A DNA stretch of 14,414 nucleotides from assembly GCA_934317185.1 (NCBI GenBank), contig CAKREJ010000032.1, forward strand, positions 1 through 14,414, read 5' to 3'. The stretch's first letter is position 1, and each line of letters begins with the position of its first letter. Positions 1 through 6,264 of this stretch are shown one piece after another. The DNA comes from an uncultured Anaerobutyricum sp. (GTDB lineage Bacteria; Bacillota; Clostridia; Lachnospirales; Lachnospiraceae). A program made the translations under genes and the position numbers. The notes beneath the pieces are model-generated. The model saw only the letters and a list, made by a program, of their open reading frames with translations. It made no database searches and was not told where the DNA came from.

Positions 1-42
1 TGCATTAATAACCAGAGCTAATTCATACTTATTCATGGTCAT
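1..42 (-). CDS. rpsF: Ribosomal protein S6 (5' end only, runs off the window)
   Basis: Only the first 14 codons are present; read on the minus strand they give MTMNKYELALVINA, which matches the start of bacterial S6, the small-subunit protein that pairs with S18. A strong Shine-Dalgarno (AAAAGGAGG, 48-56) precedes two in-frame ATGs at 42 and 36. The spacing from AGGAGG is 5 nt to the first and 11 nt to the second, so the first is preferred although MNKYEL is the usual family start. A consensus promoter lies upstream at 117-145. In many Firmicutes rpsF is followed by ssb and rpsR; that would be outside the window. The identification rests on few residues, but the DUF951 gene just upstream is a known neighbour in clostridia and supports it. 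Confidence 0.85.
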   Translation of the reverse strand, partial: MTMNKYELALVINA

Positions 43-68
43 TTGCACCTCCTTTTGGTCTTTCTGGC

Positions 69-87
69 TCTCTTAAACTTTAAGAGA
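69..87 (-). promoter_or_regulatory. Palindromic hairpin in the rpsF 5' leader
   Basis: TCTCTTAAA and TTTAAGAGA flank a single G, so the transcript could form a 7-bp stem with a 5-nt loop about 12 nt before the Shine-Dalgarno. It lies between the predicted transcription start (near 110) and the ribosome-binding site. S6 operons are often autoregulated through leader RNA, so this may be a control element. I do not see the conserved CCG-containing features of the described S6:S18 leader, so its role is an inference. Confidence 0.4.
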
Positions 88-116
88 ACAAGGATTTTTA
101 CACATTACAGTTGTCC

Positions 117-145
117 ATTATATCACAAAGCACTCTCAAACTCAA
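117..145 (-). promoter_or_regulatory. rpsF promoter (TTGAGT-17-TATAAT)
   Basis: On the minus strand a -35 TTGAGT (145-140), an exact 17-bp spacer and a consensus -10 TATAAT (122-117) preceded by TG-A (extended -10) form a textbook sigma-A promoter. It lies in the gap between DUF951 and rpsF, giving a leader of about 70 nt. It implies that rpsF is transcribed independently of DUF951 and of the secretion operon. Confidence 0.85.
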
Positions 146-228
146 GTTTCATTTCTAAATTTTATTGTACAAAATTTCTTCTTATATAGTTTCTTTTTTA
201 TTCATTTTGCCATTGTCTGAATCTGCTC

Positions 229-405
229 CTAATTAATATAGCCTCTAAAATTCTTCTCTACAAGCTTTCTTGGAACCATCACCTCCCGACCACATTTCAT
301 ACATTGAAGTCTGAAATCCATTCCTACTCTAAGTAATTTCCATTCATTTGCACCACAGGGATGCTTTTTCTTCATTTTAATAATTTCTCCTACCTTAAAG
401 TCCAT
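229..405 (-). CDS. DUF951 family small protein (YyzM-like)
   Basis: This 58-residue protein begins MDFKVGEIIKMKKKHPCGAN and has the hallmark DUF951 pattern: a V-x-(M)-K-K-x-HPCG-x-N-x-W segment, then LRVGMDFRLQC, a second Cys pair (CMKCG) and an arginine-rich end. The HPCG and CMKC cysteines suggest a possible metal site, but no function is established for the family. The reading frame stays open up to a TTG at 477. That extension is rejected because the TTG falls inside the -35 box of a promoter, and family homology starts at the ATG at 405. An AGGAG lies 12 nt upstream (418-422), which is rather far, within a purine-rich stretch. In clostridia this gene commonly sits before rpsF, as here, so it marks the housekeeping side of the boundary and is probably not part of the secretion system. 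Confidence 0.88.
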   Translation of the reverse strand: MDFKVGEIIKMKKKHPCGANEWKLLRVGMDFRLQCMKCGREVMVPRKLVEKNFRGYIN

Positions 406-448
406 TTTCTTTTTCTTCTCCTGTTTTTTATCTGCTGCTTTATGTTTC

Positions 449-477
449 ACTATACCAGAAAAAATTTTTTGCGTCAA
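449..477 (-). promoter_or_regulatory. Promoter for the DUF951 gene (TTGACG-17-TATAGT)
   Basis: On the minus strand TTGACG (477-472), a 17-bp spacer containing an A6T6 tract, and TATAGT (454-449) preceded by TG-G form a strong sigma-A promoter. It begins just after the stop codon of the Ig-like gene. Transcription would start near 443, so an upstream TTG start for DUF951 is impossible on this transcript. The promoter uncouples DUF951 from the secretion operon. Confidence 0.82.
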
Positions 478-488
478 AATCTTCGATG

Positions 489-3400
489 TTAATTGCCTGT
501 ATTTTCTTTCTCTTCCAACTCTCTTTTTAATCGTATTGTCTTTTTCATTTTAACAGACAAATATCCACCGGCACACAGCACCGTTAATACCACTATACTT
601 CTTCCTGCTATTTTGATCAGCCTTGTGTTTTCTCTCTGATTTGTTTTTGTATTATTTTTTTTAAAATGACTACTATTTTTATAATATCCCTTTAAAGCTT
701 TATTTTCCGTCACATAGCATCTTCTGGTATCTCCACAAATATCGGAATCTGTTTTATTCCCTGCCTTGTCCCAGGCAACATATCGTATTGTCTGCTTTTT
801 CCCACTTTTTAAAAGTGTTTCCCTTATTGTATAATTCTCATTTAAGTCTTCTGGTTTAATTACTTTCTTTTGGACGTTCTTTGGTTTCCCCACACCCCCA
901 CTTTCTTCAATATACAGTTCTAACTTTTTAAAAGCATAATTATCCATTATACTGACCGTAAATTCATGCTCCATCCCCTCATAAATTTCCTTTTCCAGAT
1001 TCCCGATTCTTACGGAAGGAGGTGTTCTATCTACAACAAAACGAAGCTTCTTCTCTTTGGAATCAGCCTGAAATGAAATCTGGTAATCTCCTTCTTTTTC
1101 AAAATAATCTTGTCCGAGATTGTATAACTTTTCATGCCATCCATACTTATGCGAAGCTTTATCAGTTATTATATATTGTTTAACATTCTCCTGATTTATT
1201 GTACTCCTATCCTCATTATCTCTTAATATAACAACTTTTGATTTTGTTTTCTTTACACACTGTTCTTTTAATATAATTTCTGGTGCTTCTCTTAAATAAT
1301 GCTTATTTAACTCTTGCTTTACGTCAGTATCTAAAATAAATTCTGCTCCCCAGCGATTTATCCGAAAAACAAACTTATTATTATCTCTGAGCCTGTTTCC
1401 AGCTTTATCTGCGGCTTCAATAAATAATTGATAAATCCCATCCTTTTCTCTTACATTATCAAGATTATTCCATTGCCATTGTACTGTGTCAGCAGTAGTA
1501 TTTATCTGTTGTTCATAATCCCATTCCTTTTTTGTGACCTCCTGACCATTTATCTTACATAAATGCATTTTAACAGCATCCATATCCAAAGATTTATCTT
1601 GACACAATACCTTCGGTGTTATAGATGAACCTTCATATATTTTATTATTCTCTATTCCTTCTACCGTCACTTTAGGAGATGTTGTATCTATTACAAATTC
1701 CTCTAACTCAGCTACTTCCGACTCATTTCCCGCTTTATCCATACAATTTACTGCGATATGATATTTCGCCTCTTCTTTTAAAGTTATTCTACCATAATAT
1801 TCATCCCCTTTCTTCACATATTTCGTCGGTCCCTCTATATTAACCTTTCTCTTCCCATCAACCGCTTCTATATTATATTCCATCTTATCCCTATCGAAAT
1901 TTTTATCCTTTATACAAAACTTCACTGTTTGCTCACTATTAAAATATTTTATCTCACTGTCTGATCTATCTGAAGCTTTTATTCTATCTTTTGACTTTAC
2001 TATCCAATCTGCCTGTTCCAGATTAACAGATACTTCCGGGGCCACCTTATCAATAGTGAAATATGTGTTATCTCTCCATTCTGCTTTATTCCCTGCATAA
2101 TCTGTTACTGAAAGCTGCACCGCATAATTCTGTCCATCTTCTTCAAAACAAACCTCACATTGATTTACTCCCTTTACCTGATTCCACTCTCCTATCCGAT
2201 ATTTAGTATTACTCCCATGAATATTCCACTTTACCAGCTTTGAATTAAAATTCTTTTCTTTTATTGTAACTATTGCCTTTCTTGAAGTATTATAATAACT
2301 TGTATCATTATTATGGTCATACGTCACTTTTATCTCTGGTTTTACTTTATCTATAACTATTTTCTTATCTAATATTTTTTTATCTATATGCCCCGCATTG
2401 TCTTCCATTTGTGCCTCAATTTCCATAGGTCCATTCCCATGTTTATCGAAATCTTCTGCACTTAACACCATTCTTTGCTCCTTTTGATAAACTATACTTT
2501 CCCCATCCCACATTACAGCATTCCCTACACTTTTATCCGCATATAGGCTCGTTTTATAAAGTCCGGATTGTCTATCCTCAAAACTTGCATAAATTGGCAC
2601 CGATTTATCATAATAATTTATATTTTTCTCCTTATCTACAAAAAATGGTTCAGGAAGTTTAATAGATAGATTACTCACCTTATCGTGCAACTGTGCAGAT
2701 TCTGATATTGCACCTTTACTTTCTATAACCTCTCCACTATTTCCACCGTAATCCTGTCCACAAACTCTTAAATACCCTTTAAAATTTTTCTGTTCTGGAG
2801 ATATGGAAATTATTATCTCTGATAAATCTGTATTCTTTACAACCGAAGTTCCTCTGTCCACCTCTTTTCCCAATGATACCATTCCCAAAGCTGATAAATC
2901 TTCTTCTCTTTTATATCGATCAGATGCAACAAAACTATACTTTATCTTTTCAACTCCACTAATGGCATCCCTGACTCTAACACTGACACACATTTTCCCC
3001 GAACCAAAATATCGAAAAAAATTATAATTGTGGAATTTAAAAAAATTATTATTCACACCATTATCCAACACTTTAAAAATCAAATCTTCCGTTATATTAT
3101 CTGTTCCCGTATACGCAAGTTCCGGTTTTGTACAATCATATGTAAATTGAGCTTCTTTTAAATCACTTATCTGCCCTGCTCCGTCCTTACTTCTAAGACC
3201 CAATGTATAATTTGCTTCCTGCTCTGCCCTTATACTTACTTCATTTATCCTTGTTCCTTCTTTATAATAAGACTCCCACTGCAACTCCTGTATTTGTCTT
3301 TCCAGCTTCCTCCATTCTTCCTTCATTGATGTCCCATTTGCATAAAACATTCTTCCTTCTAAACAAAAATCCTCTCTGTTAAAATTCTCTTCCTGAATTC

Positions 3401-4130
3401 TAATGATAATCTTTGGAATCTTTTGAAAATATCTTCGTTTACCCACCCTTCTTGTAATATTCTGATCATAAAAAACTTCCGTTATTATCGGCTTTTTTGT
3501 ATCTACCGTACAAGTAGGACTTTCATAATATCCATCTTTCATGCAATTATCGGTTTCTTTGTCACTTTTTTCCGACACAAAAAGACTTTCTTCTCCCTGA
3601 CCTTCATATTTTATTATGACCTTGTAATGTCCTTCCTCAAGATTTTTAATAGAGCAAAAGAACTCCTGACAAACTCCATTTTCATCTATATCTTTTCTTT
3701 CTAACTCTCTTCTTTCTACTAATCTCTTTATTTCAATTTCCTCTTCCGTATCATACTCTATTCGATACAACTCTATCTTTATGTCTTCAGGACAAAAATC
3801 ATTTACTATATCCGTTCCCTTTAATTCGCCTTCTTCTAGTTCTCCCTTATCAGCTTCACTCCGATCCATTCTAATATGAATATTAATCGCATTTTCTTCT
3901 TTCATAAAAAGCTCATTATAAGAAGCCTTAATTTCCATACCATTATCTTTCAGCCTTTTATTAATATTCTCTGGAGAACGCCTTTCTTCCATAACATTAA
4001 TAATCCCGGAATAATCAACAGACAATTCTGGAAAGGACGCCGCTTTTACAAAAATAGATTTGAAAAAACAAATCCCCATAATTCCCATAACAACAATTCC
4101 AAGCCTCCAAATTCCAAAAGAATTTCTCAC
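489..4130 (-). CDS. Large Ig-like repeat cell-surface protein with N- and C-terminal membrane segments
   Basis: This 1213-residue protein has an N-terminal hydrophobic segment (about 9-29) ending in VKAAS, resembling a signal peptide. A long extracellular region of bacterial Ig-like repeats follows, and near the C-terminus a transmembrane helix (about 1172-1193) is followed by a basic, charged tail. Repeat boundaries show as [V/I]D-x-x-x-P strands near 209, 593, 693, 814 and 1033, with a variant YDCTKP near 331. Each unit tends to close with a D-(Y/K)-AGN motif (about 678, 799, 909, 1123). There is no LPXTG motif and no catalytic domain that I recognise. The start is GTG at 4130, 3 nt after the kinase stop, with AGGGGG (4140-4145) 8 nt upstream, so it is translationally linked to the kinase. 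Context suggests an extracellular structural or adhesive part of the T7SS, perhaps an analogue of EsaA/YueB; that is inference. Confidence 0.82.
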   Translation of the reverse strand: MRNSFGIWRLGIVVMGIMGICFFKSIFVKAASFPELSVDYSGIINVMEERRSPENINKRLKDNGMEIKASYNELFMKEENAINIHIRMDRSEADKGELEEGELKGTDIVNDFCPEDIKIELYRIEYDTEEEIEIKRLVERRELERKDIDENGVCQEFFCSIKNLEEGHYKVIIKYEGQGEESLFVSEKSDKETDNCMKDGYYESPTCTVDTKKPIITEVFYDQNITRRVGKRRYFQKIPKIIIRIQEENFNREDFCLEGRMFYANGTSMKEEWRKLERQIQELQWESYYKEGTRINEVSIRAEQEANYTLGLRSKDGAGQISDLKEAQFTYDCTKPELAYTGTDNITEDLIFKVLDNGVNNNFFKFHNYNFFRYFGSGKMCVSVRVRDAISGVEKIKYSFVASDRYKREEDLSALGMVSLGKEVDRGTSVVKNTDLSEIIISISPEQKNFKGYLRVCGQDYGGNSGEVIESKGAISESAQLHDKVSNLSIKLPEPFFVDKEKNINYYDKSVPIYASFEDRQSGLYKTSLYADKSVGNAVMWDGESIVYQKEQRMVLSAEDFDKHGNGPMEIEAQMEDNAGHIDKKILDKKIVIDKVKPEIKVTYDHNNDTSYYNTSRKAIVTIKEKNFNSKLVKWNIHGSNTKYRIGEWNQVKGVNQCEVCFEEDGQNYAVQLSVTDYAGNKAEWRDNTYFTIDKVAPEVSVNLEQADWIVKSKDRIKASDRSDSEIKYFNSEQTVKFCIKDKNFDRDKMEYNIEAVDGKRKVNIEGPTKYVKKGDEYYGRITLKEEAKYHIAVNCMDKAGNESEVAELEEFVIDTTSPKVTVEGIENNKIYEGSSITPKVLCQDKSLDMDAVKMHLCKINGQEVTKKEWDYEQQINTTADTVQWQWNNLDNVREKDGIYQLFIEAADKAGNRLRDNNKFVFRINRWGAEFILDTDVKQELNKHYLREAPEIILKEQCVKKTKSKVVILRDNEDRSTINQENVKQYIITDKASHKYGWHEKLYNLGQDYFEKEGDYQISFQADSKEKKLRFVVDRTPPSVRIGNLEKEIYEGMEHEFTVSIMDNYAFKKLELYIEESGGVGKPKNVQKKVIKPEDLNENYTIRETLLKSGKKQTIRYVAWDKAGNKTDSDICGDTRRCYVTENKALKGYYKNSSHFKKNNTKTNQRENTRLIKIAGRSIVVLTVLCAGGYLSVKMKKTIRLKRELEEKENTGN

Positions 4131-4133
4131 ATC

Positions 4134-5870
4134 TTATACCCCCTCTTTTTTACTATCCATCTCCTCTTTCTCTTTTATTAATTCTATTTTTTCCTCTGCA
4201 TCCTTCAAAAATTGATATAAGCATTCCTTTCTTTCCGTTTCTACAAAAAGGTCTGTTCTCTTTTCTATCATTTCCAGTTCATTTTTTATCATTTCCTTAT
4301 TTATTCTTTTATCTGCTAAAAATTCTTCTGCATAATTTGTAATTTCTATTGCAACTTCTTTAGAAATCAAATATAATGCTGAAATATCAGCTTCAGAGCT
4401 TTTTTCTGTAATCTCAAATTGATTCAATTTGTGAAGAGTTTTATAAAAGTCAAAAAAATCTTTTATTTTTCTTTCGCCGCTTTTATCTGTTCCGTTTATC
4501 AAAAATGTATTATAGTATTCTCCAATATCTGCATATAAAAGTGCCTTTCTCTTTTTATCCTCACTAAGCTGTCCCTTTTTTCTCTCCGATTCAAATATAT
4601 TCCCAACCTCTCGAAACCACTTTTCCGATGCTCCCTTCCCTAAAGCACCTCCCATATCATAAAAATATCCTATTCCCAGTGCATAACAAAATTCTAAATA
4701 TTCTTTTGGTCTGTTTTCTCTAAAAACGTCCAACACCGTTTTTTCTTTATAAAATGTCAGTATCAGACTCGTCAATAATGTAGCATCTTCTGTTCGAAAA
4801 TTATTAGGAGAAATAAAATAATTTATTATACTCTGGTAAATTACTTCTCCATCCGGAAAAAGAGATAATGCCTGCTTATAACACCTCTCTGCCTCCTTCT
4901 TATCTATACTTTGTTCTGCTATTTCTACATATCTGACTGCTTCTTTTCGTCTGTAAGTCCGCGTCACCTGACTATATCCTAAAAGAGCCACTCCCAAAAA
5001 CTGTAATAATAAAATACAACAAAAAAAATTCCTGCCTTTTCTCCTCTCTTTTTCTCTGTTTTTTTGCCATTCACCTTCTATGCACGAAAAAGCATAAGAT
5101 AGCTCCTGACAATTCCGATACCGCTTCTCAGGTTCTGATTGTATGCACGTTAAAATAATCTCTTTCATTCCTGAAGACAGATACTTTCCCCAATATTTTT
5201 CCGGGTATATTTTATAAGGTGGCTCTTCAGGGTTATATCCAGTTAACAAACTGTATAATGTAACACCCATGCAATATATATCTGTTCGCTCATCGGTCTG
5301 CCCCATATTGCCATATTGTTCCGGAGCTGCATAACCTTTTGTCCCAAGATAAATCTCATCACAGGCAGCCGCCTTATAACAGTATTCCCTAGCTGTACCA
5401 AAATCTATTAGAACTAATCTTCCAGTCTTCTGTAGTATGATATTCTCTGGTTTTAAATCACGATAAATAATCGGCGGTGTTCTGGAATGCAAATATAGAA
5501 GCACATCACACAACTGTTTTCCCCACTCCAATGCTTTCTTTTCTTCTATCCGTCCCTTTTTTTGCAAAACTTCTTTTAATGTCTTGCCTTCAATAAATTC
5601 CATTACCATCCATATCACATCATTCTTCTCTATGATATCTATAATCTTAGGAAGTCCCGGATGACTGAGCTTCTTTAAAATATCTGCTTCTGCAATAAGC
5701 TGCCTGCTTACCATTTCATAATTTTCGCAATATTCTCTGCTGATTTCTTTAATTGCCCACTTTTGATCTAATCTTTGATGCACTGCAAGATATACCGTAC
5801 TCATTCCTCCCCTGCCAAGCACGGACATTATTTTATACTTACCATCTAATACAAACCCCTCATTCAACAT
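4134..5870 (-). CDS. Membrane-anchored Hanks-type Ser/Thr protein kinase with extracytoplasmic helical domain (EssB/YukC-position)
   Basis: This 578-residue protein has a complete kinase domain (about 10-270): glycine loop GRGGMSTV (19-26), catalytic Lys41 in AIKE, helix-C Glu61, YRDLKPEN with Asp138 and Asn143, DFG (156-158) and APE (182-184). The usual His of HRD is Tyr, which is common in this kinase subgroup. A basic stretch (RRKGR) leads into one transmembrane helix (about 281-300). The remaining roughly 278 residues are helical; the segment near 308-345 resembles a TPR-like pair (EAERCYKQALSLFP). There are no PASTA repeats. EssB/YukC of T7SSb has the same architecture with a dead kinase fold, and its gene likewise neighbours yukD. 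I infer that this is the EssB counterpart with kinase activity retained, or a regulatory kinase replacing it. The start lies 16 nt after the yukD stop with only a weak Shine-Dalgarno, suggesting translational coupling. Confidence 0.9.
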   Translation of the reverse strand: MLNEGFVLDGKYKIMSVLGRGGMSTVYLAVHQRLDQKWAIKEISREYCENYEMVSRQLIAEADILKKLSHPGLPKIIDIIEKNDVIWMVMEFIEGKTLKEVLQKKGRIEEKKALEWGKQLCDVLLYLHSRTPPIIYRDLKPENIILQKTGRLVLIDFGTAREYCYKAAACDEIYLGTKGYAAPEQYGNMGQTDERTDIYCMGVTLYSLLTGYNPEEPPYKIYPEKYWGKYLSSGMKEIILTCIQSEPEKRYRNCQELSYAFSCIEGEWQKNREKERRKGRNFFCCILLLQFLGVALLGYSQVTRTYRRKEAVRYVEIAEQSIDKKEAERCYKQALSLFPDGEVIYQSIINYFISPNNFRTEDATLLTSLILTFYKEKTVLDVFRENRPKEYLEFCYALGIGYFYDMGGALGKGASEKWFREVGNIFESERKKGQLSEDKKRKALLYADIGEYYNTFLINGTDKSGERKIKDFFDFYKTLHKLNQFEITEKSSEADISALYLISKEVAIEITNYAEEFLADKRINKEMIKNELEMIEKRTDLFVETERKECLYQFLKDAEEKIELIKEKEEMDSKKEGV

Positions 5871-5886
5871 CCCTACATCACATCCA

Positions 5887-6183
5887 TCAAATAAGTATCA
5901 ACTTGTTTCCATTTTCTACTCTGCAATCTCGTAATCTGGCATTTTTATCTAATATCTGCCGGCTGTCTATACAAACCAGATTCAACTCCTTCGTATATAA
6001 TTCTGCTTTACATTCTCCTCCCTCATATGCCGGTGTTCCTTCCTCTCTTTGTTTACCATGTTCACTTTCTATACTTTTTATTGTAATATAGATTTCCATT
6101 ATAATATTCTCTATCATTGCGGCTTCTTCACACTTGAATTCATACCACTTTCCTATACCTGCAACAAAAATATCAACATACAT
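5887..6183 (-). CDS. yukD: YukD/EsaB-type ubiquitin-like T7SS accessory protein
   Basis: This 98-residue protein resembles YukD/EsaB, the small cytosolic beta-grasp protein of Firmicutes type VII secretion loci. It starts MYVDIFVAGIGKWYEFKCEE, like the first beta hairpin of YukD, and ends LDKNARLRDCRVENGNKLIL, which lines up well with the family's final strands (x-L-x-D-C-x-[I/V]-x-N-G-[D/N]-x-L-x-[I/L]-L). It is longer than the usual 80 or so residues because of a hydrophilic stretch around 43-65 (E-, K- and G-rich) between the helix and the third strand. The frame is open to a TTG at 6201, but that codon overlaps the Shine-Dalgarno; the ATG at 6183 has AGGAGG 9 nt upstream and matches the family start. 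The gene lies between essC and the kinase, a T7SSb-like arrangement. Confidence 0.85.
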   Translation of the reverse strand: MYVDIFVAGIGKWYEFKCEEAAMIENIIMEIYITIKSIESEHGKQREEGTPAYEGGECKAELYTKELNLVCIDSRQILDKNARLRDCRVENGNKLILI

Positions 6184-6198
6184 CACTCTTCTCCTCCT

Positions 6199-6220
6199 CA
6201 AGAATGCCGAGGCATTCTTG
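6199..6220 (-). repeat. Perfect inverted repeat directly before the yukD ribosome-binding site
   Basis: The arms CAAGAATGCC and GGCATTCTTG are perfectly complementary around a 2-nt centre. In RNA this gives a 9-bp stem with a CUCG tetraloop. The right arm touches the AGGAGG of yukD. It has no T-run, so it is not an ordinary terminator. It is more GC-rich than its surroundings and resembles a REP-like extragenic palindrome. It may stabilise or separate the essC and yukD parts of the transcript, or modulate yukD translation. Confidence 0.6.
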
Positions 6221-6254
6221 CTGTAGGCTGTTGCTCACCACCTGTAGGGGGGGG
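6221..6254. repeat. GC-rich spacer with CTGTAGG direct repeat and G8 tract
   Basis: Between the palindrome and the essC stop lie two copies of CTGTAGG (6221-6227 and 6242-6248), 21 bp apart start to start. The second runs into eight consecutive G (6247-6254). Such a tract is very unusual in this AT-rich region and prone to slippage. With the adjacent palindrome it looks like one small inserted extragenic element. Confidence 0.5.
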
Positions 6255-6264
6255 TGAAGTCAGT

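Noticed and set aside
406..477. N-terminal extension of DUF951 from a TTG at 477
   Set aside because: The TTG is part of a TTGACG -35 box and the region includes the -10; family homology starts at the ATG at 405.
3876..4181. Plus-strand open frame across the kinase/Ig-gene junction
   Set aside because: It is antisense to two well-supported genes, with Asn/His/Phe-rich shadow composition and no homology recognised.
6184..6201. TTG start at 6201 for the YukD-like protein
   Set aside because: That codon merges into the Shine-Dalgarno AGGAGG serving the ATG at 6183, and the extra residues (arginine run) do not fit the family.
6199..6220. Rho-independent terminator between essC and yukD
   Set aside because: The hairpin is followed by AGGAGGAGAAG rather than a T-run, so it is not a canonical intrinsic terminator.
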